This document shows positions 26,980 to 36,262 of a stretch of 49,591 nt of DNA, in pieces (the stretch's first letter is position 1; each line of letters starts with the position of its first letter). The translations under genes were made by a program, and so were the position numbers. The notes beneath the pieces were generated by a model that worked only from the letters and a program-made list of their open reading frames with translations, searched no databases and had not been told where the DNA came from. This DNA is from SAR92 bacterium BACL16 MAG-120619-bin48 (GTDB lineage Bacteria; Pseudomonadota; Gammaproteobacteria; Pseudomonadales; Porticoccaceae): positions 1 to 49,591 of the forward strand of contig LIDE01000028.1 of NCBI GenBank assembly GCA_001438605.1, given 5' to 3'.

Positions 26980-28452
26980 TTACTTAACGCTAATGCCCAG
27001 CTGGTCCCAAAGATCATCAACGCGCTGTTTGACGGCAGAATCCATACTGATCGGCTCGCCCCATTCACGATTAGTTTCCCCGGGCATTTTGTTGGTGGCG
27101 TCGAGCCCCATTTTCGAGCCAAGACCAGACACCGGCGACGCGAAATCCAGGTAATCGATGGGGGTGTTTTCGATCATAACCGTATCGCGCACTGGGTCCA
27201 TGCGGGTGGTAAGTGCCCAGACCACGTCTTCCCAATTGCGCACATCCACGTCGTCGTCGGTGACGATGACAAACTTAGTGTACATAAATTGTCGCAGAAA
27301 GGACCAAACACCCATCATCACTCGCTTGGCGTGGCCAGGATATTGCTTTTTCATACTCACAATCGCCATGCGGTACGAACAGCCTTCAGGCGGCAGATAG
27401 AAGTCGACAATTTCCGGAAATTGCTTTTGCAGGATTGGCACAAACACTTCATTCAGCGCAACACCGAGCACCGCAGGTTCGTCGGGCGGCCGTCCGGTAT
27501 AGGTGCTGTGATAAATCGGATTCTTGCGGTGCGTGATGCGTTCCACGGTGAATACGGGGAAGCGCTCTACTTCATTGTAATAACCTGTGTGGTCGCCAAA
27601 GGGGCCCTCGTCGGCTTCTTCGCCCGGATATAAAAACCCTTCGAGAATATACTCCGCCGTGGCAGGAACTTGCAGGTCGCTGCCAAGACATTTAGCGACC
27701 TGGGTTTTTTCACCGCGCAATAACCCAGCGAATGCATATTCGGAGAGGGTGTCAGGTACCGGAGTGACAGCGCCTAAGGTGGTAGCGGGGTCAGCGCCCA
27801 GCGCCACAGCGACTGGATAGGGTTTGCCAGGGAATTTTTTCTGCCAGTCGCGATAGTCGAGAGCACCGCCACGGTGGGCGAGCCAGCGCATAATCAATTT
27901 GTTTTTGGCAATTTTCTGCATCCGATAGATGCCCAGATTTTGCCGCTCTTTATCGGGCCCGCGGGTGATTACCAGTGGCCAAGTTACGAGGGGGCCCGCA
28001 TCACCTGGCCAGCAAGTTTGGATGGGCAATGTGTCGAGATTGACTGCGTCCCCTTCGAGCACAATTTCTTGGCAGGGAGGGTGTTTAATTTGTTTAACAG
28101 GCATATTCAGTACCTGTTTGAAGTCGTGGCGCTTTTCCCAGAGATCACGCAAATCTTTTGGTGGCTCGGGTTCTTTGAGGAAGGCTAATAATGTGCCGAC
28201 GTCGCGCAGCGCTGAAAGGCTCTCTTGACCCATGCCCATCGCGACCCTGTCCGGCGTGCCGAACAGATTGCACAGAACTGGGACGCTGTAGCCTTTGGGG
28301 TTTTCAAACAGCAGGGCAGGGCCCTTTGCGCGCAAGGTGCGATCACTGATCTCGGTCATTTCGAGATAGGGATCAACCTCTTGGGTAATGCGCACAAGCT
28401 CGCCGCGCTTCTCAAGGTAATCAATAAAGTCGCGCAGGTCGGTATATTTCAT
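26980..28452 (-). CDS. ubiD: 3-octaprenyl-4-hydroxybenzoate carboxy-lyase
   Basis: 490 residues. It decarboxylates the polyprenyl-hydroxybenzoate intermediate in ubiquinone synthesis, using the prenylated FMN made by Ubi[22 protein letters not shown] is the typical N-terminus. The catalytic region contains [12 protein letters not shown], and [22 protein letters not shown] is near the C-terminus. It begins 20 bases past the rho stop and so is probably read from the rho transcript. ubiX is not in the window. Confidence 0.96.
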   Translation of the reverse strand: MKYTDLRDFIDYLEKRGELVRITQEVDPYLEMTEISDRTLRAKGPALLFENPKGYSVPVLCNLFGTPDRVAMGMGQESLSALRDVGTLLAFLKEPEPPKDLRDLWEKRHDFKQVLNMPVKQIKHPPCQEIVLEGDAVNLDTLPIQTCWPGDAGPLVTWPLVITRGPDKERQNLGIYRMQKIAKNKLIMRWLAHRGGALDYRDWQKKFPGKPYPVAVALGADPATTLGAVTPVPDTLSEYAFAGLLRGEKTQVAKCLGSDLQVPATAEYILEGFLYPGEEADEGPFGDHTGYYNEVERFPVFTVERITHRKNPIYHSTYTGRPPDEPAVLGVALNEVFVPILQKQFPEIVDFYLPPEGCSYRMAIVSMKKQYPGHAKRVMMGVWSFLRQFMYTKFVIVTDDDVDVRNWEDVVWALTTRMDPVRDTVMIENTPIDYLDFASPVSGLGSKMGLDATNKMPGETNREWGEPISMDSAVKQRVDDLWDQLGISVK

Positions 28453-28471
28453 AGAAAAGGTTAGCGCAAGG

Positions 28472-29731
28472 TTACTTGCGCTTCATGGCCCCGAAGAATT
28501 CAGCGTTGTTTTTGAATCCTTTCAGTTTTTCCACCATAAATTCGATGGCGGCGACGTCTTCCATGTCGTGGAGGAGTTTGCGCAAAATCCACACGCGCTG
28601 CAGTTCGGCTTCATCCATCAATAAATCTTCTCGACGGGTACCTGAGCGACGGATGTTGATGGCTGGATAGACGCGCTTTTCCGCGATCTTTCGATCCAGA
28701 TGCAGCTCCATGTTGCCGGTGCCTTTAAATTCTTCGTAAATCACTTCGTCCATCTTTGAACCGGTATCGACCAGTGCTGTAGCGATAATGGTCAAACTTC
28801 CGCCATGCTCAATATTTCGCGCCGCGCCAAAGAAGCGCTTAGGTTTTTCCAGCGCATGGGCGTCAACACCACCGGTCAGTACTTTTCCTGAGGATGGAAT
28901 AACGGTGTTGTAGGCGCGAGCCAATCGAGTGACGGAGTCGAGAAGAATGACAACGTCCTTTTTGTGCTCAACCAAGCGTTTGGCTTTCTCGATTACCATC
29001 TCTGCAACTTGCACGTGACGTGTTGGTGGTTCGTCAAACGTTGACGCAATCACTTCGCCGCGCACAGTGCGCTGCATTTCCGTTACTTCTTCAGGGCGCT
29101 CATCAATCAGCAGCACAATAATGTGACACTCAGGGTTGTTGCGAATAATAGACTGAGCAATATTCTGCATCATGATAGTTTTACCGGCTTTCGGCGGTGC
29201 CACAATCAATCCACGCTGACCTTTGCCGATAGGGGCAACAAGGTCAATAATCCGACCGGTAATATCTTCCGTCGAACCATTGCCGGCTTCGAGGCCTAGG
29301 CGCTGGTCTGGGAAGAGGGGAGTCAGGTTTTCAAAGAGAATCTTGTTGCGGGCATGTTCGGGGGCTTCGTAGTTGATTTCATCAAGCTTGAGCATGGCAA
29401 AGTAGCGCTCACCGTCTTTGGGTGGGCGAATTTTGCCAGAGATGGCGTCACCCGTGCGCAAGTTAAAGCGTCTAATTTGACTGGGTGATACATAAATATC
29501 GTCTGGCCCGGCGAGGTAAGACGCGCCAGATGAGCGCAAAAAGCCAAAGCCGTCGGGCAGTATTTCTAATACTCCATCGCCGTAAATGTCTTCACCACTT
29601 TTTGCGTGACGCTTGAGCAGTGCGAAGATGATGTCTTGTTTGCGAGAGCGAGCGAGATCATTGAGTCCAGCGGACACAGTCATTTCGATAAGCTCGCCAA
29701 TGGGTTTTTGCTTCAGTTCAGATAAGTTCAT
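28472..29731 (-). CDS. rho: Transcription termination factor Rho
   Basis: 419 residues. Hexameric RNA helicase/ATPase that ends transcription at rut-containing RNAs. The N-terminal oligonucleotide-binding domain includes DGFGFLRSS and [16 protein letters not shown]. Walker A is APPKAGKT near residue 180, the Q-loop region follows, and the R-loop region [21 protein letters not shown] lies near residue 325. The start has no Shine-Dalgarno sequence; a C-rich stretch lies in its place. The gene order trxA-rho is the common gammaproteobacterial one. Confidence 0.97.
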   Translation of the reverse strand: MNLSELKQKPIGELIEMTVSAGLNDLARSRKQDIIFALLKRHAKSGEDIYGDGVLEILPDGFGFLRSSGASYLAGPDDIYVSPSQIRRFNLRTGDAISGKIRPPKDGERYFAMLKLDEINYEAPEHARNKILFENLTPLFPDQRLGLEAGNGSTEDITGRIIDLVAPIGKGQRGLIVAPPKAGKTIMMQNIAQSIIRNNPECHIIVLLIDERPEEVTEMQRTVRGEVIASTFDEPPTRHVQVAEMVIEKAKRLVEHKKDVVILLDSVTRLARAYNTVIPSSGKVLTGGVDAHALEKPKRFFGAARNIEHGGSLTIIATALVDTGSKMDEVIYEEFKGTGNMELHLDRKIAEKRVYPAINIRRSGTRREDLLMDEAELQRVWILRKLLHDMEDVAAIEFMVEKLKGFKNNAEFFGAMKRK

Positions 29732-29779
29732 AGAGGGAGGGTTTTCAGGGTTGCTATAGGGTTTTGGAAAAGAGTTGGG
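29732..29779 (-). promoter_or_regulatory. C-rich, G-poor rho leader segment (rut-like)
   Basis: On the minus strand the 48 bases before the rho ATG hold 21 C and only 2 G, mostly as pyrimidine-C steps with A between. This is the composition Rho prefers. There is no purine ribosome site. It fits autogenous control of rho by Rho-dependent termination, a mechanism established in E. coli; its presence here is inference. Confidence 0.5.
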
Positions 29780-29901
29780 CTCACAGCCGATTTATTTTAG
29801 TGGTCTATCTAGGCTCAGTCGACATGTACAGCAGTGGCGGTACACGAATGACAGGCAGTGGGGGAGCCAACGTGGAGTAAATTAAAACTTGAATTTGCTG
29901 A

Positions 29902-29929
29902 AGTATAGCGTCGATTAATCAAAGCGCAA
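29902..29929 (-). promoter_or_regulatory. Probable sigma-70 promoter for rho
   Basis: On the minus strand TTGCGC (-35, plus 29924-29929) and TATACT (-10, plus 29902-29907) are separated by 16 bases. This would give a rho leader of about 165 nucleotides. The -35 box is about ten bases from the hairpin after trxA. Confidence 0.55.
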
Positions 29930-29937
29930 GTTAATTT

Positions 29938-29957
29938 TTGCGGCCCGAAGACCGCAA
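29938..29957 (-). other. UUCG-tetraloop hairpin after trxA
   Basis: On the minus strand TTGCGGTC and GGCCGCAA pair (one T-G wobble) around the extra-stable C-TTCG-G loop. No T-run follows, so it is not a classic terminator. It may protect the trxA mRNA 3' end or act with Rho. Confidence 0.55.
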
Positions 29958-29981
29958 ATGCTGGACATGCTTGGCTTTAAA

Positions 29982-30308
29982 CTACAAAAGCCCATCGACA
30001 AATTCTACTAATTGGTTTTTAGACAGTGCGCCCACTTTGGTCGCTTCAACGGCGCCATTTTTGAACACCAGCAGCGTTGGAATACCGCGAACATTAAATT
30101 TTGCCGCAGTTTCAGGATTGCTATCGACATCAACTTTACAGACCTTGATACGACCGGCGTACTCTGTTGACAGTTCGTCAAGCAGTGGCGCAATCATTTT
30201 GCAGGGACCGCACCACGCCGCCCAAAAATCTACCAGCGCAGGAATGTCGGATTGCAGTACGTCGCTCTCAAAGCTCGCATCTGTGGTGTGAACGATTAGT
30301 TCGCTCAT
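29982..30308 (-). CDS. trxA: Thioredoxin 1
   Basis: 108 residues, like E. coli TrxA. It reduces disulfides in ribonucleotide reductase, PAPS reductase and other proteins. The active site WCGPC carries Cys33 and Cys36, and the cis-proline is in GIPTLLVF. The start at 30308 has GGAG eight bases upstream and matches the family, while the in-frame ATG at 30335 adds nine non-homologous residues. It lies upstream of rho on the same strand but has its own 3' hairpin. Confidence 0.96.
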   Translation of the reverse strand: MSELIVHTTDASFESDVLQSDIPALVDFWAAWCGPCKMIAPLLDELSTEYAGRIKVCKVDVDSNPETAAKFNVRGIPTLLVFKNGAVEATKVGALSKNQLVEFVDGLL

Positions 30309-30475
30309 AGGGAAATCTCCAGTGTGTAAATGCAAATGTAAAATGGCGTCTTAATGCAGCATGTTACCACTGCCAAGGCTCAGGCCTCAATGCAAAAAAA
30401 CGCTGCAAGGGGTGTTCTTTGGGCGATGCGCAGGTATTTCTTGCCTCACGCTTTTTAAGGCATGAGAGTCACTCT

Positions 30476-31414
30476 TTACTGTCGCGGGTCAACAGACGGG
30501 GCGGCAGTTTTGACCGCAGATTTTGGGTCAATATGAATCAATATCTCAGAGCCGGGAAAGGCATTTAATATACTCAGCTCAACTTCGTCCGAAATTTTAT
30601 GTGCGGCCATTAGGCTGAGATCGTCGTCCAGCTCAAGATGCAGTTGTATAAATGTCATGGTGCCGGAGTGGCGTGAGCGCAAATCGTGCAGGCCGCGGGC
30701 TTTTGGATGCTGCATTACCAAGGCTTTGATTTTTTGTCTGTCTTCGTCCGGCAGTTCGCGATCCATTAAGTGGTCGTAGGAGGTGACAATAATATCCCGC
30801 GCGCTGAAGAGAATGTAGATGGCAATGGCACCCGCAAACAGACCATCAAAGCCAGGCCAGCCTGCGTTGGCGAGTAGCAGCGCTACAATGACGCTACCAT
30901 TCACCATTAAGTCGGTGCGGTAGTGGAGCGCGTCGGCGCGTATGGCTGTGGAGTTGGTTTTCTTGATGACATGCCGCTGAAAGGCCAGTAGCAACATGGT
31001 TGCTGCGATAGAAATCGCCATAACAAAAATGCCGAGCTCAACCGATTCAACGGCGCTGGGCTGAATGACTCGTTGCCATGCCTCAATCAGCAGATAGCCT
31101 GCCGAGCCGGCGATAAACAGCGATTGGCTCAGCCCAGCCAGGGCTTCTGCTTTGCCATGGCCGAAGCGATGTTCTTTGTCTGCGGGTGTGAGTGCGTGAC
31201 GTACGGCGACTAAATTAATAATGGAAGCAACGGCATCCAGCATCGAGTCGATTAATGTTGCCAGCAAACTCACTGAGTCAGACGCGGCCCACGCAAACAG
31301 TTTTGCAGCAATTAAAACGATGGCAACTGAGGTTGAGGCGTAGGTGGCGAGGCGCAGCAGTTTTGCTGTTTCTTCTTGGCTTTGGCTGGCTTGGGTGTCA
31401 GCTGCGTCAAACAT
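30476..31414 (-). CDS. Cation diffusion facilitator, FieF-like metal exporter
   Basis: 312 residues with six membrane helices and a cytoplasmic C-terminal domain. The metal site is DSMLD in helix 2 and HYRTD in helix 5, matching the D-x-x-x-D/H-x-x-x-D layout of FieF. It exports Fe2+, Zn2+ or Cd2+ in exchange for protons; the true metal is not determinable. It lies between hemW and trxA on the same strand, with gaps of about 50 and 170 bases. Confidence 0.92.
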   Translation of the reverse strand: MFDAADTQASQSQEETAKLLRLATYASTSVAIVLIAAKLFAWAASDSVSLLATLIDSMLDAVASIINLVAVRHALTPADKEHRFGHGKAEALAGLSQSLFIAGSAGYLLIEAWQRVIQPSAVESVELGIFVMAISIAATMLLLAFQRHVIKKTNSTAIRADALHYRTDLMVNGSVIVALLLANAGWPGFDGLFAGAIAIYILFSARDIIVTSYDHLMDRELPDEDRQKIKALVMQHPKARGLHDLRSRHSGTMTFIQLHLELDDDLSLMAAHKISDEVELSILNAFPGSEILIHIDPKSAVKTAAPSVDPRQ

Positions 31415-31467
31415 AGTATTTTTTGCCGAATGGGGATGGGTGATTCTAACAAATTAATAGCCCGAGG

Positions 31468-32607
31468 TTAGGAAAAACCTTGCAAAACGCTGTTAAGAAA
31501 TTGGTAGCCCAGTGCCGTGGTGCGGTAACGCTGTTCATCGATTTCAAGTAGGCCCTGGGCTTGTAGCCGTGCGACCTGTTTGGCAATAGCTGACTCGGGC
31601 AGGCCGGTTCTCTCGGTGAAATACTGTTTTGGCACGCCCGCGCGCAGGCGCAGACCGTTTAGCATAAACTCCATAGCCAACTCGTCGCTGGCGATCGTTT
31701 GCTGCTTGGCCAGTGCCGAGGTGGCGCGGCTTAAATAGTGATCTGGCTGGCGGGTTTTGCTGGTGCGAATAATCTGCTGGTGCGAGGGCAGGGTTATCTT
31801 GCCGTGAGCGCCTGCGCCAATGCCGAGGTAGTCGCCGAATTCCCAGTAGTTGATATTGTGCCGCGCCTGTTGGCCGGTCTTGGCGAAGGCAGATACTTCG
31901 TATTGGCCGTAGCCGCCATCGAAAAGCATGTCCATGCCCGCTTGTTGAATGTCGCTGAGTTGGTCCTCCTCGGGCAGTTCTGGAGGTCGCGAATAAAACG
32001 CTGTGTTTGGCTCGATGGTGAGTTGATACCACGAGATATGCACTGCGCCGCCATCGATTGCGTACTGAATATCCCTCGCAGCCTCTGCGACAGTCTGTCC
32101 TGGCAGGCCATGCATGAGGTCAATATTGAATCGTTGAAATCCTGCGCTCTGAACAGTGGCGATCGCCGATTGCGCCTGTTTGCCGTCATGGATTCGCCCG
32201 AGCTTTAAGAGATGGGCGTCGTCAAAGCTTTGAATTCCGATGGAGAGTCGGTTGATGCCTGCGCTGCGAAAGTCAGCAAAGGTTGTCTGCTCCACGGTGC
32301 CTGGATTCGCTTCCAAGGTGATTTCAATGTCGTTTTCAAAGCCGATAAGCCGCTCTGCGGCGGTGAGTATTTCGCCAATGCCGGCGGCGGAGAAAAGGCT
32401 CGGTGTGCCGCCGCCAAAAAAGATTGATGACAGCCGTCGCCCCTGCGCCCAAGGCAGATCCTGCTGCAAATCCGCTAATAGCGCTTTGATATAGGCCTGC
32501 TCGGGTATCTCTTGGCTGGCTTGGTGCGAATTAAAGTCGCAGTACGGGCATTTGCGCACACACCAAGGAATGTGGATATACAGCGACAGCGGCGGCAGTT
32601 GGCTTAT
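31468..32607 (-). CDS. hemW: Radical SAM heme chaperone HemW with no canonical start codon
   Basis: About 379 residues if started at ATA 32607. HemW binds heme and a 4Fe-4S cluster and is related to oxygen-independent coproporphyrinogen oxidase. The cluster motif reads IPWCVRKCPYCDFNSH, with GGGTPSLF and the HemW domain following. The first Cys (TGT 32562-32560) is upstream of the first conventional start, GTG 32559. From the in-frame TGA (32652-32650) to that Cys no ATG, GTG or TTG occurs. Candidates are ATT (32616), ATA (32607, overlapping the rdgB stop as ATAA) and CTG (32598). Family members typically begin a few residues before LPPLSLYIHIPWC, favouring ATA or ATT. Confidence 0.85.
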   Translation of the reverse strand: MSQLPPLSLYIHIPWCVRKCPYCDFNSHQASQEIPEQAYIKALLADLQQDLPWAQGRRLSSIFFGGGTPSLFSAAGIGEILTAAERLIGFENDIEITLEANPGTVEQTTFADFRSAGINRLSIGIQSFDDAHLLKLGRIHDGKQAQSAIATVQSAGFQRFNIDLMHGLPGQTVAEAARDIQYAIDGGAVHISWYQLTIEPNTAFYSRPPELPEEDQLSDIQQAGMDMLFDGGYGQYEVSAFAKTGQQARHNINYWEFGDYLGIGAGAHGKITLPSHQQIIRTSKTRQPDHYLSRATSALAKQQTIASDELAMEFMLNGLRLRAGVPKQYFTERTGLPESAIAKQVARLQAQGLLEIDEQRYRTTALGYQFLNSVLQGFS

Positions 32608-33212
32608 GAGGTTAATGGTGGCAAGCCTTGTTTCAGTTTGTGCAGTAACTCAGCGGTGGCTTTCCCGCGATGGCTGACGCGGTTTTTTTCAGCCTTGGGC
32701 ATCTCGGCGGCGTGACAGTTCTGCTCTTTAAGATAAAACAGGGGGTCGTAGCCAAAGCCTTCGTGACCGCGGGGCGCGAGGGCGATATGACCCTCCCAGC
32801 TGCCTTGGCAGATAATCGGTGTTGGATCGCTGCCGTGGCGCATATAGACAATCACACACTGATAGCGGGCGGTGCGCTGTTCCAGGGGCGCGTCTGCAAG
32901 CAATTCAAGCAGTTTGGCATTGTTCTTTTGGTCGTTTGCCTCGGGGCCGGAAAAGCGCGCAGAGTAGATGCCGGGCGCACCTTGCAAGAGGTCTACCTCA
33001 AGGCCCGAGTCGTCAGCAATGGCGGGCATCCCGGAGAGAAGAGCGGCTTGGCGGGCTTTGAGAATGGCATTTTCAACAAAGGTCAGCCCGGTTTCGTCGG
33101 CGTCAGGTATCGATAGGCTCTGCTGGGGAATAACAACGATGCCCAAGCCTCCCAACATGTCCTGCAATTCTTTTATTTTTCCGGCATTGCTGCTGGCCAG
33201 TACTACCTTCAA
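32604..33212 (-). CDS. rdgB: XTP/dITP diphosphatase (RdgB/HAM1)
   Basis: 202 residues. It hydrolyses ITP, XTP and their deoxy forms to keep deaminated purines out of DNA and RNA. SSNAGKIKEL at the N-terminus, DDSGLEVDLL in the middle and SHRGKA near the end are the substrate and metal motifs. Its TAA (32606-32604) overlaps the apparent hemW start. It follows the DUF4426 gene by 45 bases. Confidence 0.95.
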   Translation of the reverse strand: MKVVLASSNAGKIKELQDMLGGLGIVVIPQQSLSIPDADETGLTFVENAILKARQAALLSGMPAIADDSGLEVDLLQGAPGIYSARFSGPEANDQKNNAKLLELLADAPLEQRTARYQCVIVYMRHGSDPTPIICQGSWEGHIALAPRGHEGFGYDPLFYLKEQNCHAAEMPKAEKNRVSHRGKATAELLHKLKQGLPPLTS

Positions 33213-33257
33213 TGAGTGCTCCTCGAATCGCCCGCCACGGGTTAGTGGCGATGCATT

Positions 33258-33683
33258 TTAGTCGTGATACATTTTTTTCTGAAATTTAAGGGCGTAGGCC
33301 GGTTGGTCTTGCTGTGGCTGTACCGAAATTTTAAAGGTCAGTAAATCTTCGTTTTCGAAGTCAAAAGCAGCCAGATAATAAATCGTATCCTGCTCTCTAA
33401 TTTCGACAAATTTTAGCGGCGTGCGCATCTGAAAAATATTGTAAACATCTCCTGTAATCACTGCCGGCAAGCCAGTGCCGGGGGTGCGGACAACGGCAAT
33501 ATTGACGAGACCTTTGTCTTTGCCGCGCACGATTTGATTGGCCACCGCTACGTCGGGGTCAATAAACGTGCTGTTGAACGCGCTGTAGAAAATTTTATAT
33601 TGACCATGCTGTTTGAACAGTTTGTCGTCTGCATGGCTGTTGAGGGTGCAGAGTAGAGCGAGTAACGCGAGAATCGTTTTCAT
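33258..33683 (-). CDS. DUF4426 family periplasmic protein
   Basis: 141 residues from ATG at 33683, which has GGAGGAA upstream and starts a clear signal peptide (MKTILALLALLCTLNSHA). The frame extends further to 33722, but that region is not signal-like. Family DUF4426, function unknown, is regularly found between metW and rdgB in Pseudomonas and relatives, as here. The mature part is a beta-rich domain (YKIFYSAFNSTFI, FKISVQPQ). Confidence 0.85.
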   Translation of the reverse strand: MKTILALLALLCTLNSHADDKLFKQHGQYKIFYSAFNSTFIDPDVAVANQIVRGKDKGLVNIAVVRTPGTGLPAVITGDVYNIFQMRTPLKFVEIREQDTIYYLAAFDFENEDLLTFKISVQPQQDQPAYALKFQKKMYHD

Positions 33684-33724
33684 GGGTATGTTCCTCCGTG
33701 GTGGACCAGCAGGCCCAAGCATAA

Positions 33725-34315
33725 CTATTTACTGAGATGGTAAACAGCAGTTTCGGCGAACAGGTTGGGCCACAGGTTTTTGAGCTGCCTATCGGGAAAT
33801 CGTTCACCGACAAATTGTTTTTTGATGACGTGAATATTGCGCTCGCGGCACAACACCTCAAAATCACGGTAGGTGAAAAAGTGGATATTGGGCGTATCGT
33901 ACCACTGATAGGCAAGCTGCTTTGTTACTGGCATGCGCCCAAAAATACTGAGATAGAGACGTGCCCGCCAGTGACCAAAGTTGGGGAAGGTGATAATACA
34001 TTCACTGCCAATCCGCAGCATTTCGTCGAGCACGAGGTGTGGGTAGCGCATGGCCTGCAGTGCCTGCGTCATAATCACGGTGTCAAAACTGTTGTCGGGG
34101 AAATTGTGCAAGCTGTTGTTGAGGTCTTGCTCAATAACATTGACCCCTTTGGCGATGCATTGCTCAATGGACACAGGGTCTATCTCAAGGCCGTAACCTT
34201 TTATGGCTAAGCGCTGCTTGAGCTCCGCCAGCAGTGTGCCGTCGCCGCAGCCAAGGTCGAGTACTCGTGAGTTTGCTTTGACCCACTGACTGATAAAGCT
34301 CAGATCTTGACTCAT
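33725..34315 (-). CDS. metW: Methionine biosynthesis protein MetW
   Basis: 196 residues, methyltransferase-like with the SAM loop [12 protein letters not shown] near residue 16. MetW partners with MetX to give active homoserine acyltransferase in several proteobacteria. Its start overlaps the metX stop by four bases, so the two are made together. The DUF4426 gene follows after about 40 bases. Confidence 0.93.
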   Translation of the reverse strand: MSQDLSFISQWVKANSRVLDLGCGDGTLLAELKQRLAIKGYGLEIDPVSIEQCIAKGVNVIEQDLNNSLHNFPDNSFDTVIMTQALQAMRYPHLVLDEMLRIGSECIITFPNFGHWRARLYLSIFGRMPVTKQLAYQWYDTPNIHFFTYRDFEVLCRERNIHVIKKQFVGERFPDRQLKNLWPNLFAETAVYHLSK

Positions 34316-35472
34316 GTCGCCTGGCCCTCAAGTTGGTCTGCCACTCGGCTTAAATACTTGGCCAGCACTTGCTCGTAACGTGGATTGGGCAGCAAAAAGG
34401 CATCGTGACCCTGGTCTGACTCAATTTCGGCGTAGGAGACATTTTTTTCGGCACCAATTAAGGCGTCGACAATTTCTCGGGAGCGCTGGGGCGAGAAGCG
34501 CCAGTCACTGCTGAATGAGATCACCAAGAAGTCGCATTGGGCGTGGCTAAAGGCTTCGACAGGATTATTGTGATACTCGCGAGCGAGATCAAAATAATCC
34601 AGCATTTTAGTGATAAGGATGTAGGAATTCGCATCAAACCCCCCTGAGAATTTATCCCCTTGGTAGTTGAGATAGCTCTCAATTTGAAACTCAATGGGCG
34701 CGCTCTCACCTTGGGTAAAATCCCCCGAGCGCAATTCTCGTCCAAACTTCTGACCCATTAATTCGTCCGATAAATAGGTAACATGGCCGATCATGCGGGC
34801 GAGCGCGAGGCCGTGTCGCGGCGCGGCGCCCTGTTTTAAATAGTCACCGTTGAAGAACTGGGGATCTGATTTAATGGCTCGGCGAGCGATCTCATTAAAG
34901 GCAATATTTTGTGCAGAGAGCCTCATTGATGAGGCAATCACAATACTATTGGCCACTTTATCTGGGTGCTCAAGAGACCAACGCATGGCTTGCATACCGC
35001 CCAAGCTGCCGCCGATCACTGCGGCCCAGCGGTCGATGCCGAGCTTTTCCATCAACAGTTTTTGCGATTCAACCCAATCACGTGCGCGCAGCGGGGGGAA
35101 TTGTGCGCCCCAAGCTTCGCCGGTTGCGGGGTTGGTGGAGGTTGGGCCGGTACTGCCAAAGCAGCTGCCGATATTGTTGAGCGAGACAATAAAAAAGCGA
35201 TTGCTGTCCATGGGCTTGCCGGGCCCAATATAGTCATCCCACCAGCCGGGCTTGTCGTCGCCTTCATAGAAACCGGCAGCATGATGATGGCCGCTGAGCG
35301 CATGGCAAATCAATATCGCATTGCTCTTGTCGGTATTTAGACAGCCATAGGTTTCAACCATTAGCTCGTGACTGGGCAGCACGGTGCCGCACGCCAGCGT
35401 GAGCGGCGTGTCGATAAGTACTTTTTCTGCGGTAACGAGACCAACAGAGTTTTGGCCGTAGTTTAGTGACAT
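34312..35472 (-). CDS. metX: Homoserine O-acyltransferase MetX
   Basis: 386 residues, alpha/beta hydrolase fold. It acylates homoserine, the first committed step of methionine synthesis. The nucleophile elbow is [12 protein letters not shown], and the catalytic Asp and His fall near [10 protein letters not shown] at the C-terminus. Acetyl or succinyl specificity cannot be read safely from sequence; Pseudomonas MetX uses succinyl-CoA. A 157-base gap to yggT holds its likely promoter. No SAM riboswitch structure is evident there. Confidence 0.94.
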   Translation of the reverse strand: MSLNYGQNSVGLVTAEKVLIDTPLTLACGTVLPSHELMVETYGCLNTDKSNAILICHALSGHHHAAGFYEGDDKPGWWDDYIGPGKPMDSNRFFIVSLNNIGSCFGSTGPTSTNPATGEAWGAQFPPLRARDWVESQKLLMEKLGIDRWAAVIGGSLGGMQAMRWSLEHPDKVANSIVIASSMRLSAQNIAFNEIARRAIKSDPQFFNGDYLKQGAAPRHGLALARMIGHVTYLSDELMGQKFGRELRSGDFTQGESAPIEFQIESYLNYQGDKFSGGFDANSYILITKMLDYFDLAREYHNNPVEAFSHAQCDFLVISFSSDWRFSPQRSREIVDALIGAEKNVSYAEIESDQGHDAFLLPNPRYEQVLAKYLSRVADQLEGQAT

Positions 35473-35629
35473 AGATGCAATGTATTCGAGTGAGCCGCTG
35501 AGTCTAAGAGGCTGGTTTAGTTAACGCAACAACGCTGAAACGATTTGCCCGATAAATTTTTATCCGTCGGTGGGTTTTATTCTCCGCTACCGTCGTGTGT
35601 GGGTTATTCCGCGTGCTGAGCCCCAAATA

Positions 35630-36202
35630 TCAGCCTAAAACAGATTGCAGCAGACCCGCAGCCAAAGGCAGCAGTTTATTGCGCACCATGATTAACACCA
35701 GAATAGCAACCATGGATGAAATGTCGATCATGCCAATGGGCGGAATCAGGTTGCGAAAAGGGCGTATATAGGGATCGACAATCTGTCCCACAAGACGCAC
35801 GGACGGGTGCGAAGTGGTGCCAATCCAGCTCGATACTGCCAAAATAATAATGCCCCAGAAGTAAATCTCGATTAAGGCATAGAGCAGATCGAAAGCGGCG
35901 ATGGGTATATAGACCAACATGGCAACAAAGCTTATGCCGCTGCTGAGGCCTAAGACTAAATAGAAACCCCATTTGACCAAAATAGCAGCGGCCAAGGCAG
36001 CGAGGTTGAGTGTGCCAATTGTCGGCAAGAGTTTGCCCAAAGGGTCGACGACCGGCGCTGAGAGCTTGAAGACAGTTTGAGAGATCGGATTGAAAAAATC
36101 TGCCTGCACCCACTGCAGCAGCATGCGAATTAAAAGCACAAACGTCACAATTTGCACCACAAAGCTAAGCAGATAAATGGGGGTTCCGCCGAGAGAGTTC
36201 AT
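35630..36202 (-). CDS. yggT: YggT family membrane protein
   Basis: 190 residues with two YGGT repeats, each two membrane helices ending near P-V-x-x-P-L/I-x (APVVDPLGKLLP and QIVDPYIRPFRNLIPP). Function is poorly known; members are linked to osmotic tolerance and membrane biogenesis. It stands downstream of proC on the same strand, as in Pseudomonas and Vibrio. Confidence 0.92.
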   Translation of the reverse strand: MNSLGGTPIYLLSFVVQIVTFVLLIRMLLQWVQADFFNPISQTVFKLSAPVVDPLGKLLPTIGTLNLAALAAAILVKWGFYLVLGLSSGISFVAMLVYIPIAAFDLLYALIEIYFWGIIILAVSSWIGTTSHPSVRLVGQIVDPYIRPFRNLIPPIGMIDISSMVAILVLIMVRNKLLPLAAGLLQSVLG

Positions 36203-36262
36203 AATTGAGCCTTTCTATTTATTAACGGTATATTTTTATAATCGGACAATAGGGTCGGTATT

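Noticed and set aside
35473-35629. SAM riboswitch before metX
   Set aside because: I looked for a paired structure near the start; only a short AT hairpin (around 35550) is seen, with no SAM-riboswitch core.
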